This document shows positions 30,355 through 40,862 of a DNA stretch of 64,000 nucleotides, one piece after another. Each line of letters starts with the position of its first letter. Position 1 is the stretch's first letter. The DNA comes from Thermus oshimai DSM 12092. GTDB lineage: Bacteria > Deinococcota > Deinococci > Deinococcales > Thermaceae. The position numbers and the translations under genes are program-made. The notes beneath the pieces were generated by a model that saw only the letters and a program-made list of their open reading frames with translations, was not told the DNA's origin and made no database searches. Location: contig NZ_KB890620.1 in assembly GCF_000373145.1 (NCBI RefSeq), positions 120,970-184,969 of the forward strand, in the 5' to 3' direction.

Positions 30355-32571
30355 ATGATGAACAGGTACGACGACCGCGCCAGGCTGGTCTTTCACTACG
30401 CAAGGGAGGAGGGGAGCCGTCTAGGCCACTCCATGATCGGCCCGGAGCACCTCCTCTTGGGCCTGATGCGCGAGGGGGGGACCGCGGCCCGCATCCTCCA
30501 GGAGTACGGGGCGAGCCTCGAGGCCATGCGCCGCATGGTGGAGGAGCTGGTGGGCCGGGGCGAGGGGAGCCGTACGGGAGAACCCCCGGCCATCACCCCC
30601 CGGGCCCGGCGGGTCATGGAGCTGGCCAGCGCCGAGGCCCGCAACATGGGGGCCCAGGTCATCGGCACGGAGCACATCCTCCTCGGCATCATCCGCGAGG
30701 GGGACGGCATCGCCTACCGCATCCTCACCCACTTCGCCAAGGACATTGACGCCATCCGCTGGCGGGTGCTGGCCATGGCGGAAGGCCGGGAGCGGGAAAA
30801 GCCCGTGAACACCCCCTTCCTGGACGAGTACGGCCGCGACCTCACCAAGGAGGCCCGGGAAGGGAAGCTGGACCCGGTCATCGGGCGCCAGGAGGAGATC
30901 AACCGGGTCATCCAGATCCTGGCCCGGCGCACCAAGAACAACCCCGTGCTCATCGGCGACCCCGGGGTGGGCAAGACGGCCATCGTGGAAGGCCTGGCCC
31001 AGGCCATCGTGGAGGGCCGGGTCCCCCCCATCCTGCGGGGGGCCCGGGTGGTGGCCATCGACCTGGCGGGGGTGGTGGCCGGGACCAAGTACCGGGGGGA
31101 GTTTGAGGAGCGCCTGCGGCAGATCATAGAGGAGCTGAAAAACGCCAAGGTCATCGCCTTCATCGACGAGCTCCACACCCTCATCGGGGCCGGGGGGGCG
31201 GAGGGGACGCTGGACGCGGCCAACATCATGAAGCCCGCCCTGGCCCGGGGGGAGATCCAGGTCATCGGGGCCACCACCACCGGGGAGTACCACCGCTACA
31301 TTGAAAAGGACGCGGCCCTGGAGCGGCGCTTCCAGCCGGTGATCGTGCTGGAGCCCTCCCCGGAGGAGACCCTGGAGATCCTAAAAGGCCTCCGCCCCCG
31401 CTACGAGGCCCACCACGGGGTGGTCATCCCCGACGAGGTGCTGGAGCTTTCGGTGAAGATCGGCATCCGCTCCCTTCCTGGGCGCAACTTCCCGGACAAG
31501 GCCATCGACCTCATCGACGAGGCGGCGAGCCGGGTGCGCCTCAACGCCTCCTTAGGCCTGCCCGTGGCCGAGGAGGAGGACGGCACCCCCGTGGTCACCC
31601 GGGAGGACCTCGAGGCGGTGGTGGACTCCTGGGGCGGGATCTACGCGGACGACCGCGACCTGGAGAAGCTGGCCCACTTGGAGGAGGAGCTCAGGAAGCG
31701 GGTGGTGGGCCAGGAGGAGGCCATCCGGGCCCTGGCCAACGCCCTGAGGCGGGCCCAGGTGGGCCTTGGGGGCCGGACCCGCGTGGCCGCCAGCTTCCTC
31801 TTCGTGGGCCAAAGCGGGGTGGGGAAAACCCAGCTGGCCAAGGCCCTGGCGGAGGTGCTCTTCGGCTCGGAACGGGCCCTCATCCGCTTTGACATGTCCG
31901 AGTTCCAGGAGCCCCACTCCATCTCCAAGCTCATCGGCGCACCCCCGGGCTACGTGGGGTACGAGCAGGGGGGCCGGCTCACGGAGGCCGTGCGCCGCCA
32001 GCCCTTCAGCGTGGTCCTCCTGGACGAGATTGAGAAGGCCCACCCCGACATCTACAACACCTTCCTGCAGGTCCTGGACGAGGGGCGCCTCACGGACGGG
32101 ATGGGCCGCACCGTGGACTTCCGCCGGGTGATCCTCATCATGACCTCCAACACCGGCTACAACGTGGGCCCCGCGGTGGGCTTCACCTCCCGGGAGGTGG
32201 ACACCGAGTCCCCCCTGAAGGCCCTCTTCACCCCCGAGTTCCTGGACCGGCTGGACGAGGTCATCCGCTTCCGGGCCCTTACGGAAGAGGAGCTGGTGCA
32301 GGTGGCCGGGCTCATGCTGGAGGAGATTCGGAAGGAGCTCAAGGCCCGGGACATCGAGGTCACCTTCGCCCCCGAGGTGGCCCGCTTCGTGGTGGAGCAG
32401 GCCCCCAAGACGGGGAGCGCCCGCGCGGTGCGGGGGGTGATCCGGGAGCGCATCGAGGACCCCCTGGCCCTGGCCCTCCTCAAGAAGCCGGAGGGGCGCC
32501 TCCACGTGACGGTGGAGGACGGGCACCTGGCCTTCCACGAGGTGGAGGGGGAGGAGCTGAGCCTCGTATGA
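30355..32571 (+). CDS. clpC: ClpC-type AAA+ unfoldase
   Basis: A 738-residue HSP100 protein, shorter than the usual ClpC (about 810). It has the N-terminal double Clp repeat (residues 1-145, with [13 protein letters not shown] and [13 protein letters not shown]). The first ATPase module (Walker [13 protein letters not shown], Walker [17 protein letters not shown]) is followed by a second ([29 protein letters not shown]). The long middle domain between them is almost absent. A Val-Gly-Phe loop (GPAVGFTSR) suits ClpP docking, so it probably unfolds substrates for ClpP. ATG 30,355 or 30,358 is the start, after GAGGGGG. It leads the clpC-radA-PIN/TRAM unit. Confidence 0.9.
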   Translation: MMNRYDDRARLVFHYAREEGSRLGHSMIGPEHLLLGLMREGGTAARILQEYGASLEAMRRMVEELVGRGEGSRTGEPPAITPRARRVMELASAEARNMGAQVIGTEHILLGIIREGDGIAYRILTHFAKDIDAIRWRVLAMAEGREREKPVNTPFLDEYGRDLTKEAREGKLDPVIGRQEEINRVIQILARRTKNNPVLIGDPGVGKTAIVEGLAQAIVEGRVPPILRGARVVAIDLAGVVAGTKYRGEFEERLRQIIEELKNAKVIAFIDELHTLIGAGGAEGTLDAANIMKPALARGEIQVIGATTTGEYHRYIEKDAALERRFQPVIVLEPSPEETLEILKGLRPRYEAHHGVVIPDEVLELSVKIGIRSLPGRNFPDKAIDLIDEAASRVRLNASLGLPVAEEEDGTPVVTREDLEAVVDSWGGIYADDRDLEKLAHLEEELRKRVVGQEEAIRALANALRRAQVGLGGRTRVAASFLFVGQSGVGKTQLAKALAEVLFGSERALIRFDMSEFQEPHSISKLIGAPPGYVGYEQGGRLTEAVRRQPFSVVLLDEIEKAHPDIYNTFLQVLDEGRLTDGMGRTVDFRRVILIMTSNTGYNVGPAVGFTSREVDTESPLKALFTPEFLDRLDEVIRFRALTEEELVQVAGLMLEEIRKELKARDIEVTFAPEVARFVVEQAPKTGSARAVRGVIRERIEDPLALALLKKPEGRLHVTVEDGHLAFHEVEGEELSLV

Positions 32572-32573
32572 GG

Positions 32574-32601
32574 CCCCAGCCCGGCGCACGCCGGGCTGGG
32601 G
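32574..32601 (+). other. Intercistronic stem-loop clpC-radA
   Basis: CCCCAGCCCGGC (32,574-32,585) pairs perfectly with 32,590-32,601 around a GCAC loop, starting 2 nt after the clpC stop. No T-tract follows and the radA ribosome-binding site starts about 7 nt later. It is more likely a processing or mRNA-stability element, or a partial terminator, than a full stop. Confidence 0.6.
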
Positions 32602-32611
32602 ACCCCAGGAG

Positions 32612-33886
32612 ATGGCCAAGAGCGCCTACCGCTGCGTGGAGTGCGGCTACCGCACCCCCAAGCCTTTGGGCCGCTGCCCGGGGTGCGGGGCCTGGGGGAG
32701 TTTTCAGGAAGTCCAGGAGGCCCCGAAACCGGGCCCCAAAGCCCCCTCCCCCGCCCCGGCCCTCCTCCGGCTTGCGGAGGTGGGGGAGGGGGAAGAGGGC
32801 CGGTTCTCCTCGGGGCTAGGGGAGGTGGACCGGGTCCTAGGGGGGGGCCTGGTGCCCGGGGAGGTGGTCCTCCTCGGGGGGGAGCCCGGGGTGGGCAAGA
32901 GCACCCTCCTCCTGGAGATGGCGAAGCGCCTAGAAAAGCGGGTCTACTACCTGGCGGGGGAGGAGTCCCCGGCCCAGATCCGCCTACGGGCCCGGCGGCT
33001 TGGGCTAAGGGACCTCCTCCTCCTCAAGGAAACCCGCCTCGAGCCCCTTCTCGCCTTCCTGGAGGAGAACCCCCCCGAGGTCCTCTTCGTGGACTCCATC
33101 CAGACCCTCGAGGCCGGTGGGGCGCCGGGAAGCCTGGTTTCGGTGCGGGAAGCCACCACCGCCCTGGTGCGCTTCGCCAAGGCCACCGGCACGGCCACCC
33201 TCTTGGTGGGCCACGTGACCAAGGAGGGGGTGGTGGCGGGGCCCAAGGCGGTGGAGCACGCGGTGGACGCCACCCTTTACCTGGAAACCGCCGGGGTCTA
33301 CCGGGTCCTAAGGAGCGCCAAGAACCGCTTCGGCCCCGTGGGGGAGCTAGGGGTCTTCCGCATGGAGGAAAGCGGGCTTCTGGAGGTGAAAAACCCCTCG
33401 GAGGCCTTCCTTTTGGAAAGGCCCACGGGGGTTCCGGGGAGCGCCATCGCCCTGGCCCTGGCCGGGGAACGGGCCCTGGCCCTGGAGGTCCAGGCCCTGG
33501 CCGCCAAGACCCCCTTCCCCGCGCCTAGGCGGGTGGTGCAGGGGCTGGACGGGCGCCGGGTGGACATGGTGCTTGCGGTGCTGGAACGGCGGCTCGGCCT
33601 TCCCCTTTCCGGGCTGGACCTCTACGTGAACCTGGCCGGGGGGCTTAGGGTGCTGGATCCGGGCCTGGACCTCCCCGTGGCCCTGGCGGTGTATTCTGCC
33701 GTGGTGGGCCGCCCCCTCCCCCAGGACCTGGCCGCCCTCGGGGAGGTGGGCCTGGCCGCGGAGGTCAGGAGCGTGGTGGGGCTGGAGCGAAGGCTTAAGG
33801 AGGGGGAGCGGGCGGGGTTTAGCCGCTTCCTCCACCCTGGGAACGTGCGCAGGCTGGAGGAGGCGGTGGAGGCCGCCCTGGGATGA
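32612..33886 (+). CDS. radA: DNA repair protein RadA (Sms)
   Basis: A 424-residue RadA that promotes branch migration in homologous recombination and repair. It has an N-terminal zinc finger CVECG...CPGCG (Cys 8, 11, 23, 26 region), a RecA-like core with Walker [13 protein letters not shown] (about 88-99), and the RadA-specific KNRFG motif ([11 protein letters not shown]). A C-terminal Lon-protease-like domain ([29 protein letters not shown]) lacks a proteolytic role. CAGGAG stands 3-4 nt before the ATG. Its stop overlaps the next gene's ATG (ATGATG). Confidence 0.96.
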   Translation: MAKSAYRCVECGYRTPKPLGRCPGCGAWGSFQEVQEAPKPGPKAPSPAPALLRLAEVGEGEEGRFSSGLGEVDRVLGGGLVPGEVVLLGGEPGVGKSTLLLEMAKRLEKRVYYLAGEESPAQIRLRARRLGLRDLLLLKETRLEPLLAFLEENPPEVLFVDSIQTLEAGGAPGSLVSVREATTALVRFAKATGTATLLVGHVTKEGVVAGPKAVEHAVDATLYLETAGVYRVLRSAKNRFGPVGELGVFRMEESGLLEVKNPSEAFLLERPTGVPGSAIALALAGERALALEVQALAAKTPFPAPRRVVQGLDGRRVDMVLAVLERRLGLPLSGLDLYVNLAGGLRVLDPGLDLPVALAVYSAVVGRPLPQDLAALGEVGLAAEVRSVVGLERRLKEGERAGFSRFLHPGNVRRLEEAVEAALG

Positions 33887-34884
33887 TGGGGCGTCTCCTC
33901 TTCTACCTCCTCTTCGCCTACCTGGGCTTCCGGCTTTCGGTGGGCCTCGAGGCCTTGGGCCTCCTCCCCCAAAGCGCGGGCCTCCTCTCCCTAAACCGGC
34001 TTTACCTCACCCTGGCGGGCCTCCTCAGCGGCCTCCTCCTCGCCCCCAGGCTGGAGGCCCTCCTCCACCCCCTTCGTGAGCGGCTTAAGAATCTCCCCCC
34101 CGAGGTTCCCGTGGCCCTCACCCTGGGGGCCACCCTGGGCCTCCTCCTCGCCGTCCTCCTCACCACCCTCCTGGCCCAGGTGCCGGGGTTTTCCCCCTAC
34201 CACAGCCTCCTCCTGGCCCTTCTCCTGGTGGGGCTTTTCGCCTATCTGGCCCTGGGCTACCGGGACTACCTGCGCCTGCCCCAAAGGCCCAAGGGCCCTG
34301 GGGGGAAGGTCTTGGACACCAGCGTCCTGGTGGACGGCCGCTTGGCGGAGGTGGCGGAGGTGGGCTTCCTGGAGGGCCCCCTCTACGTGCCCCACTTCGT
34401 CCTGAAGGAGCTCCAGCACTTCGCGGATAGCCCCGATGCCTTAAAGCGGGCCAAGGGCCGGCGGGGCCTGGAGACCCTGGAACGGCTTAAGGCCCTGGTG
34501 GGGCTCGCCGTCTTGGAGGAAACCCCCCAGGGGGAGAGCGTGGACGAAAAGCTCCTTTTTCTAGCCCGGAAGCTTGGGGCCGCCTTGGTGACCAACGACC
34601 TGGCCCTCCTGCAGATGGCCCGCATCTACGGGGTGAAGGCCCTCTCCGTCCAGGCCCTGGCCCAGGCCCTAAGGCCCAGGCTCCAGGTGGGGGACACCCT
34701 GAGGCTCTTCATCCTGAAAGAGGGCAAGGAGCCCCACCAGGGGGTGGGCTACCTGGAGGACGGCTCCATGGTGGTGGTGGACGACGGCATCGCCTACCGG
34801 GGGCAGGAGATCGAGGTGACCATCACCCAGGCCATCCAGACCCAGGTGGGCCGCCTCTTCTTCGCCCGCCCCGTGGAGCGCTGA
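33883..34884 (+). CDS. PIN-TRAM domain membrane protein (YacL-like)
   Basis: A 333-residue protein with four N-terminal hydrophobic segments (about 1-130), then a PIN nuclease-like domain beginning [16 protein letters not shown], with further acidic residues in [11 protein letters not shown] and [12 protein letters not shown]-terminal TRAM RNA-binding domain ([31 protein letters not shown]) completes it. It matches the YacL family next to radA/disA in Gram-positive bacteria, which supports the operon link here. The PIN fold suggests an endoribonuclease held at the membrane; the target is unknown. Its start overlaps the radA stop. Confidence 0.85.
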   Translation: MMGRLLFYLLFAYLGFRLSVGLEALGLLPQSAGLLSLNRLYLTLAGLLSGLLLAPRLEALLHPLRERLKNLPPEVPVALTLGATLGLLLAVLLTTLLAQVPGFSPYHSLLLALLLVGLFAYLALGYRDYLRLPQRPKGPGGKVLDTSVLVDGRLAEVAEVGFLEGPLYVPHFVLKELQHFADSPDALKRAKGRRGLETLERLKALVGLAVLEETPQGESVDEKLLFLARKLGAALVTNDLALLQMARIYGVKALSVQALAQALRPRLQVGDTLRLFILKEGKEPHQGVGYLEDGSMVVVDDGIAYRGQEIEVTITQAIQTQVGRLFFARPVER

Positions 34885-34902
34885 GCGTCCCAAGAACCCC
34901 GG

Positions 34903-34908
34903 TATAAT
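34903..34908 (+). promoter_or_regulatory. -10 box of the sucCD-mdh operon
   Basis: A perfect TATAAT, with only a weak -35 candidate (CTGAGC, 34,881-34,886, 16-nt spacing) at the end of the upstream gene. In the leader the ribosome-binding site AAGGAGGT is flanked by two GGCC repeats that can pair and place it in a loop. Confidence 0.7.
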
Positions 34909-34939
34909 ACGGGCGGCCGCGAGGCCAAGGAGGTGGCCG

Positions 34940-36076
34940 TTGAACCTGCACGAGTATCAGGCCAAGGAGATCCTAGCCCGCTACGGCATCCCCGTGCCCC
35001 CGGGTAAGGTGGCCTACACCCCCGAGGAGGCCAAGAGGATCGCGGAGGAGCTGGGCAAACGGGTGGTCATCAAGGCCCAGGTCCACACGGGGGGGAGAGG
35101 AAAGGCGGGAGGGGTCAAGCTGGCGGACACCCCCAGCGAGGCCTACGAGAAGGCCCAGGCCATCCTGGGGATGAACATCAAGGGCTTCACCGTGAAGAAG
35201 GTCCTGGTGGCCGAGGCGGTGGACATCGCCAAGGAGTACTACGCCGGCCTCATCCTGGACCGAGCGCAAAAGCGGGTGGTCCTGATGCTCTCCAAGGAGG
35301 GCGGGGTGGACATCGAGGAGGTGGCCGCGGCGCGCCCCGAGGCCATCCACAAGTTCTGGATTGACCCCCACAAGGGCTTCCGCCCCTTTGAGGCCCGGGA
35401 GATGGTGCGGAAGGCGGGCCTCGAGGGCAACCTCAACAAGCTGGCCCAGGTCCTGGTGAACCTCTACCGGGCCTACGAGGGGGTGGACGCCTCCATCGCC
35501 GAGATCAACCCCCTGGTGGTGACCGCCGAGGGCCAGGTGGTGGCCGCGGACGCCAAGATCGTCCTGGACGACAACGCCCTCTTCCGCCACCCGGACCTCG
35601 CGGAGCTAAGGGAGGTGGAGGCGGAGCACCCCCTGGAGGTGGAGGCCAGCAACTACGGCTTCGCCTACGTGAAGCTCTCCGGCAACATCGGCATCATCGG
35701 GAACGGGGCGGGGCTGGTCATGTACACCCTGGACCTGGTGAACCGGGTGGGGGGCAGGCCCGCCAACTTCCTGGACATCGGGGGCGGGGCCAAGGCGGAC
35801 GTGGTCTACAACGCCCTCAAGGTGGTCCTCAAGGACCCCGACGTGAAGGGGGTCTTCATCAACATCTTCGGCGGCATCACCCGGGCGGACGAGGTGGCCA
35901 AGGGGGTCATCCGCGCCCTGGAGGAGGGCCTTCTCACCAAGCCCGTGGTCATGCGGGTGGCGGGCACCGCGGAGGAGGAGGCCAAGAAGCTCCTGGAAGG
36001 CAAGCCCGTGTACATGTACCCCACATCGGTTGAGGCGGCCAAGGCCATCGTGGCCATGGTGGGAGGTGCGGCGTGA
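34940..36076 (+). CDS. sucC: Succinyl-CoA synthetase beta subunit
   Basis: A 378-residue ATP-grasp subunit of succinyl-CoA ligase (TCA cycle, substrate-level phosphorylation). [20 protein letters not shown], the ATP-grasp segment [40 protein letters not shown] and [17 protein letters not shown] are all typical. The TTG start at 34,940 is chosen because the family begins MNLHEYQ and AAGGAGGTGG is 5 nt upstream. The GTGA overlap with sucD indicates translational coupling. Confidence 0.97.
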   Translation: MNLHEYQAKEILARYGIPVPPGKVAYTPEEAKRIAEELGKRVVIKAQVHTGGRGKAGGVKLADTPSEAYEKAQAILGMNIKGFTVKKVLVAEAVDIAKEYYAGLILDRAQKRVVLMLSKEGGVDIEEVAAARPEAIHKFWIDPHKGFRPFEAREMVRKAGLEGNLNKLAQVLVNLYRAYEGVDASIAEINPLVVTAEGQVVAADAKIVLDDNALFRHPDLAELREVEAEHPLEVEASNYGFAYVKLSGNIGIIGNGAGLVMYTLDLVNRVGGRPANFLDIGGGAKADVVYNALKVVLKDPDVKGVFINIFGGITRADEVAKGVIRALEEGLLTKPVVMRVAGTAEEEAKKLLEGKPVYMYPTSVEAAKAIVAMVGGAA

Positions 36077-36939
36077 TCCTGGTGAACCGCGAAACCCGCG
36101 TCCTGGTCCAGGGCATCACCGGCCGGGAGGGGCAGTTCCACACCCAGCAGATGCTGGCCTACGGCACCCAGGTGGTGGCCGGGGTCACCCCGGGCAAGGG
36201 GGGCACGGAGGTCCTGGGCCTCCCCGTCTACGACACGGTGAAGGAGGCGGTGGCCCACCACAAGGTGGACGCCTCCATCATCTTCGTCCCCGCCCCCGCC
36301 GCCGCGGACGCGGCCCTGGAGGCGGCCCACGCGGGGGTGCCCCTCATCGTCCTCATCACCGAGGGCATCCCCACCCTGGACATGGTGCGGGCGGTGGAGG
36401 AGATCAAGGCCCTGGGGTCCCGGCTCATCGGGGGGAACTGCCCGGGGATCATCAGCGCCGAGGAGACCAAGATCGGCATCATGCCGGGCCACGTGTTCAA
36501 GCGGGGCCGGGTGGGCCTCATCAGCCGCTCGGGCACCCTCACCTACGAGGCGGCGGCGGCCCTCTCCGCCGCAGGGATCGGCACCACCACCACCGTGGGC
36601 ATCGGGGGCGACCCGGTCATCGGCACCACCTTTAAAGACCTCCTTCCCCTCTTCAACGAGGACCCGGAGACGGAGGCCGTGGTCCTCATCGGGGAGATCG
36701 GGGGCTCGGACGAGGAGGAGGCCGCGGCCTGGGTGAAGGCCCACATGAAGAAGCCGGTGGTGGGCTTCATCGGCGGCCGCTCCGCCCCTAAAGGCAAGCG
36801 GATGGGCCACGCGGGGGCCATCATCATGGGGAACGTGGGGACCCCGGAGTCCAAGCTAAGGGCCTTCGCCGAGGCGGGGATCCCCGTGGCGGACACCATT
36901 GACGAGATCGTGGAGCTCGTCAAGAAGGCCCTGGGCTAA
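36073..36939 (+). CDS. sucD: Succinyl-CoA synthetase alpha subunit
   Basis: A 288-residue alpha subunit. The CoA-binding N-terminal Rossmann domain begins [19 protein letters not shown] (about 10-28). The phosphohistidine lies in [16 protein letters not shown] (about residue 240). [26 protein letters not shown] is also characteristic. GTG start at 36,073, overlapping the sucC stop by 4 nt. It is followed after 9 nt by mdh. Confidence 0.97.
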   Translation: MILVNRETRVLVQGITGREGQFHTQQMLAYGTQVVAGVTPGKGGTEVLGLPVYDTVKEAVAHHKVDASIIFVPAPAAADAALEAAHAGVPLIVLITEGIPTLDMVRAVEEIKALGSRLIGGNCPGIISAEETKIGIMPGHVFKRGRVGLISRSGTLTYEAAAALSAAGIGTTTTVGIGGDPVIGTTFKDLLPLFNEDPETEAVVLIGEIGGSDEEEAAAWVKAHMKKPVVGFIGGRSAPKGKRMGHAGAIIMGNVGTPESKLRAFAEAGIPVADTIDEIVELVKKALG

Positions 36940-36948
36940 GGAGGAACC

Positions 36949-37932
36949 ATGAAAGCGCCCGTACGCGTAGCGGTGACCGGTGCCGCAGGACAGATCGGCT
37001 ACAGCCTCCTCTTCCGCATCGCCGCGGGGGAGATGCTGGGCAAGGACCAGCCCATCGTCCTCCAGCTTCTGGAAATCCCCCAGGCCATGAAGGCCCTGGA
37101 AGGGGTCATCATGGAGCTGGAGGACTGCGCCTTCCCCCTCCTCGCGGGGATAGAGGCCAGCGACGACCCCAAGGTGGCCTTTAGGGATGCGGACTACGCC
37201 CTTTTGGTGGGGGCCGCCCCCAGGAAGGCGGGGATGGAACGGCGGGACCTCCTGGAGATGAACGGCCGCATCTTCACCGAGCAGGGCCGGGCCCTGGCGG
37301 AGGTGGCCAAGCGGGAGGTGAAGGTGCTGGTGGTGGGCAACCCCGCCAACACCAACGCCCTAATCGCCTACAAGAACGCGGAAGGGCTGGACCCCCGGAA
37401 CTTCACCGCCATGACCCGGCTGGACCACAACCGGGCCAAGGCCCAACTCTCCAAGAAGACCGGGGTCCCGGTGGACCGCATCCGGAAGCTTGCGGTCTGG
37501 GGGAACCACTCCTCCACCATGTTCCCCGACCTCTTCCACGCGGAGGTGGACGGGAGGCCCGCCTTAGAGCTCGTGGACATGGAGTGGTACGAGAAGGTCT
37601 TCATCCCCACCGTGGCCCAGCGGGGGGCGGCCATCATCCAGGCCCGGGGGGCCTCCAGCGCGGCCAGCGCCGCCAACGCCGCCATCGAGCACATCCGGGA
37701 CTGGGCCCTGGGGACCCCGGAGGGGGACTTCGTCTCCATGGCCGTGCCCTCGAGGGGGGAGTACGGCATCCCCGAGGACATCGTCTACTCCTTCCCCGTC
37801 ACCGCCAAGGACGGGGTGTATACGGTGGTGGAGGGCCTGGAGATCACCCCCTTCGCCCGGGAAAGGATGGAGATCACCGCCCGGGAGCTTCTGGACGAGA
37901 TGGAGCAGGTGAAGGCCCTGGGCCTCATCTAA
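36949..37932 (+). CDS. mdh: Malate dehydrogenase
   Basis: A 327-residue NAD-dependent MDH, the same length as the well-studied Thermus flavus/thermophilus enzyme. The NAD motif [15 protein letters not shown] (about 6-20), substrate loop arginines in [32 protein letters not shown], and the catalytic His in [12 protein letters not shown] identify it. AAGGAGGAACC precedes the ATG. It is the last gene of the sucC-sucD-mdh operon, an arrangement known from Thermus. Confidence 0.97.
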   Translation: MKAPVRVAVTGAAGQIGYSLLFRIAAGEMLGKDQPIVLQLLEIPQAMKALEGVIMELEDCAFPLLAGIEASDDPKVAFRDADYALLVGAAPRKAGMERRDLLEMNGRIFTEQGRALAEVAKREVKVLVVGNPANTNALIAYKNAEGLDPRNFTAMTRLDHNRAKAQLSKKTGVPVDRIRKLAVWGNHSSTMFPDLFHAEVDGRPALELVDMEWYEKVFIPTVAQRGAAIIQARGASSAASAANAAIEHIRDWALGTPEGDFVSMAVPSRGEYGIPEDIVYSFPVTAKDGVYTVVEGLEITPFARERMEITARELLDEMEQVKALGLI

Positions 37933-37937
37933 AGCAC

Positions 37938-37965
37938 CCCCACCGCGGCCTAGGCCGCGGTGGGG
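37938..37965. terminator. Bidirectional palindromic terminator (mdh / phosphoribosyltransferase)
   Basis: A 28-bp perfect palindrome beginning CCCCACCGCGG lies between two convergent genes. The plus strand has no T-tract after it; the minus strand continues GTGCTTT. Its outer stem and left flank (AGCACCCCC) match the hairpin at 16,315. Confidence 0.8.
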
Positions 37966-37969
37966 ATCC

Positions 37970-38428
37970 CTAAGGCCAGGCCTCGAGGGCCCAGGGGTAG
38001 ACCACCCAGGCCCCTGTCTCCTCCGCGTAGAAGTCCGGGCGGTCAGGAACCCGGTTCCTTTCCGGCTTGAAGTGCAGGGTGGCCACCCAGGGTGTCCCCC
38101 CCGCCCGGCGGATCCTTTCCTTCACCGCGAAGGCCGTGCGCCCCGAGTCCCAGACGTCGTCCACCACCAAGACCCGCTTTCCGAAAAGGAGGGGGTCCTG
38201 GGGGAACTGGAGGAAGACGGGCTCGGGCAGGGGCTCCTCCCCCTCGTAGAACATCACCGCGGCGGTGAGGATGTCCCGCGCCCCCAGGGCCTGGGCCAGG
38301 AGGGCGGTGGGGATGAGCCCGCCCCGGGCCACCCCCAGGAGGAGGTCAAAGGGCTGGTCCTGCAGGCGCTCCGCCAGGCGGCGCACCAGAAGGAGGAGGT
38401 CCTCCCAGGAAAGGTGGAGCCGCTCCAT
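37970..38428 (-). CDS. Purine phosphoribosyltransferase (Gpt-like)
   Basis: A 152-residue type I phosphoribosyltransferase. The PRPP-binding signature is VLVVDDVWDSGRTA (about residues 86-99). An N-terminal LLGVARGGLIPTALLAQALG loop contains the PPi-binding Arg-Gly. Size and motif resemble xanthine-guanine phosphoribosyltransferase (about 150 aa), so purine salvage is likely, but the base specificity is not certain. Its ATG overlaps the aspartokinase stop by 1 nt, so it is probably co-transcribed with lysC. Confidence 0.82.
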   Translation of the reverse strand: MERLHLSWEDLLLLVRRLAERLQDQPFDLLLGVARGGLIPTALLAQALGARDILTAAVMFYEGEEPLPEPVFLQFPQDPLLFGKRVLVVDDVWDSGRTAFAVKERIRRAGGTPWVATLHFKPERNRVPDRPDFYAEETGAWVVYPWALEAWP

Positions 38429-38913
38429 CAGGCTTTGTCCAGCTCAAAGGCCTGGTGCACGGCCCGGAGCGCCGCCTCCGCGTACTCCGCGGGGATGATC
38501 ACCGAGATGCGCACCTCGCTGGTGGCGATCATCTCTATGTTGGCCCCGGTGGAGGCCACCGCCTGGAACATCCTGGCGGGCACCCCGGGGGCCGAGGCCA
38601 GGCCCACCCCCACGATGGACACCTTGGCGATGTCGGGCCTCAAGATGGCCTCCCCCCCGATCTCGGCAAGCACGGGCTCCAGGGCCTCCAGGGCCTCCTG
38701 GGCGAAGTCCTTGTTCACCGTGAAGGCCATCTGCTGCCGGGAAGGGTCATGCCCGGGCACCCCCTGGATGATCATGTCCACGGCGATGCCCTTCTCCGCC
38801 AGGGCCTGGAAGACCTTGGCGGCGATGCCCGGCTGGTCGGGGATGCCGATGAGGCCGATCTGGGCGTGGTCCAGGTCCAAAGCCGCCCCCGTCACCACCT
38901 TGTCCATTTCCAT
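38428..38913 (-). CDS. Aspartokinase, beta subunit (internal in-frame start)
   Basis: A nested 161-residue product made only of the two ACT regulatory domains. Within lysC, AAGGAGGT lies 4 nt before an in-frame ATG (38,911-38,913), a Shine-Dalgarno as strong as those of independent genes. Thermus aspartokinase is known to be an alpha2beta2 enzyme with a beta subunit made this way. Internal initiation is directly suggested by the sequence; the protein itself is inferred. Confidence 0.85.
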   Translation of the reverse strand: MEMDKVVTGAALDLDHAQIGLIGIPDQPGIAAKVFQALAEKGIAVDMIIQGVPGHDPSRQQMAFTVNKDFAQEALEALEPVLAEIGGEAILRPDIAKVSIVGVGLASAPGVPARMFQAVASTGANIEMIATSEVRISVIIPAEYAEAALRAVHQAFELDKA

Positions 38914-39645
38914 GTTGACCTCCTTCACTAGGGTTCCCGGGTTGTAGGAGAAGCTGGAGCGCACGTGGAGGACCACCCCGTAGCGCTTGGCGTAGTAGAC
39001 CGCCCGGGGGTGGAGAACCCTGGCCCCCAGCGCGGCCATCTCCAGCATCTGGTCGTAGCCGATGACCGCAAGCTTCCTGGCCTCGGGGATGAGGTGGGGG
39101 TCCGTGGTGTAGACCCCTTCGGTGTCCGTGTAGATCTCGCACTCCTTGGCCCCCAAGGCGGCGGCGATGGCCACCGCGGTGGTGTCCGACCCCCCCCGGC
39201 CCAAGGTGGTGATCTCCCCCTCGGGGGTGGTGCCCATGAAGCCGGCGATCACCGCCACGTACCCCTCCTCCAAGGCCTTCTGGATGCGGCTTGGGTCCAC
39301 GGAAAGGATGCGGGCATCCCCGTAGCGCCCGTCGGTGGTGATGCCGATCTGGTGCTGCACGAAGCCCCGGGCGGGGATGCCCATGGCCCAAAGCTGCATG
39401 GAAAGAAGGGCCACGGAGACCTGCTCCCCGGTGGTGGTGAGGAGGTCCAGCTCCCTGAAGGGGGGTCTCGGGTTCACCCGCTTGGCCAGGGCGATGAGCT
39501 CGTCGGTGGTGTGCCCCATGGCCGAGACCACCACCGCAAGTTTATGCCCCTTTTCCCGGTAGTGGGCGATGCGCTGGGCCACCTTGTGGATCCTCTCCAG
39601 ATCCCCCACGGAGGTGCCGCCGTACTTCTGCACAACCAGGGCCAC
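38428..39645 (-). CDS. lysC: Aspartokinase, alpha subunit
   Basis: A 405-residue aspartate kinase, the first step toward Lys/Thr/Met. The kinase domain (about 1-245) begins LVVQKYGGTSVGD, with FMGTTPEGEITTLGRGGSDTTA and DTEGVYTTDPHL. Two C-terminal ACT domains follow (about 260-330 and 340-400) for feedback control. The GTG start is preceded by AAAGGAGG. The C-terminal 161 codons are preceded by an internal ribosome-binding site and can be translated separately as the beta subunit, as known for Thermus and Bacillus aspartokinases. Confidence 0.96.
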   Translation of the reverse strand: MALVVQKYGGTSVGDLERIHKVAQRIAHYREKGHKLAVVVSAMGHTTDELIALAKRVNPRPPFRELDLLTTTGEQVSVALLSMQLWAMGIPARGFVQHQIGITTDGRYGDARILSVDPSRIQKALEEGYVAVIAGFMGTTPEGEITTLGRGGSDTTAVAIAAALGAKECEIYTDTEGVYTTDPHLIPEARKLAVIGYDQMLEMAALGARVLHPRAVYYAKRYGVVLHVRSSFSYNPGTLVKEVNMEMDKVVTGAALDLDHAQIGLIGIPDQPGIAAKVFQALAEKGIAVDMIIQGVPGHDPSRQQMAFTVNKDFAQEALEALEPVLAEIGGEAILRPDIAKVSIVGVGLASAPGVPARMFQAVASTGANIEMIATSEVRISVIIPAEYAEAALRAVHQAFELDKA

Positions 39646-39684
39646 GCTGCCTCCTTTCCGCCCAGAGGGCGGGTTTGAGGATGC

Positions 39685-39713
39685 ATGTTAACACATTTGC
39701 CCCACTGGGCCAA
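39685..39713 (-). promoter_or_regulatory. Promoter of lysC-phosphoribosyltransferase unit
   Basis: On the minus strand TTGGCC (39,708-39,713) and TAACAT (39,685-39,690) are 17 nt apart, 39 nt upstream of the GTG start. It overlaps the divergent rsmC-sigA promoter. Confidence 0.6.
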
Positions 39714-39726
39714 AGCCCCCTATCCT
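39697..39726 (+). promoter_or_regulatory. Promoter of rsmC-sigA
   Basis: TTGCCC (39,697-39,702) and TATCCT (39,721-39,726) are separated by 18 nt. The -10 box ends 12 nt before the rsmC ATG, giving a very short leader without a Shine-Dalgarno. Confidence 0.5.
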
Positions 39727-39738
39727 AACGGGGTGGCC

Positions 39739-40862
39739 ATGACCCTCGAGGAGTACCACCGCCCGATCCCCCTGCCCGCCCCGGGGGGAAGGACGCTTTT
39801 CGTGAAGCCCGGGGCCCGGGGGTGGAAAGACCCCCTCTACGAGCTCGCCTTCCGGCACGTGAAGCCCCACGGAGAGCGCGCCCTTGACCTGAACCCCGGG
39901 GTGGGCTGGGCGAGCCTCCCCCTGGAGGGGCGGATGGAGGTGGAACGCCTGGAAACCTCCAAGGCCGCCCTCCGCTGCCTGGAAAAGAGCGGCCTAAGGG
40001 CCCGTCCCGCCCCCCCCTGGGCGGCGGAGGAGGGGGCCTTTGACCTGGCGGTCCTGGTCCTCCCCGCGGGCCGGGGGACGGCCTACGTGGAGGTGAGCCT
40101 CAGGGCCGCGGCCCGGGCTTTGAAGCCTGGGGGAAGGCTCTACCTGGCCGGGGACAAACGGAAGGGGTTTGAGCGCTACTTCAAGGACGCGCGGGCCCTC
40201 CTGGGCTACGGCACGGTGCTGGAGCGGGAGGGCCCCTACCGCATCGCCCTTCTGGAGAAGGAAAACCCCGCCCCTCCCCTTCCCCCCCTTTGGCAGAGCT
40301 TCCAGGCGGAGCTCTTGGAGCGCCCCTTCACCTTCCACCACCTTCCCGGCGTGTTCTCCGCGGGGAAGGTGGACCCGGCCTCAAAGCTCCTCCTTTCCGC
40401 CCTCCTGGAGGAGCTGGGCCCGGAGGGGGTGCGGGGGAAGACCTTCTTGGATCTGGGGGCGGGGTACGGGGCCCTCACCCTGCCCCTCGCCGCCCTCGGG
40501 GGGGTGGGGGTGGGGGTGGAGGACGACCTGGTCTCCGTGCTCTCCCTCAAGCGGAGCCTGGAGGAAAACGGCCTAAAGGCCCAAGCCCTCCACTCGGACG
40601 CGGACAGCGACTTGACAGACGAGGCCCGGTTTGACATCATTGTTACGAACCCCCCTTTTCACGTGGGGGGTGCGGTCATCCTAGATGTGGCCCAGGCTTT
40701 CGTAAGCGTGGCGGCGGCCCGGCTCCGTCCGGGCGGCAGGTTTTTCCTGGTGGCTAACCCCTTTCTCAAGTACGAACCCCTGTTGGAAGAGGCCTTCGGC
40801 GCCTTCAGGACCCTGAAGGTGGCGGCCTACAAGGTGCTCCTTGCGGTCAAGGGAGGTCGGCC

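Noticed and set aside
34909..34939. GGCC repeats around the sucC ribosome-binding site as a regulatory stem
   Set aside because: A 4-bp GGCC stem is too short to claim in such GC-rich DNA. It is kept only as a remark on the promoter entry.
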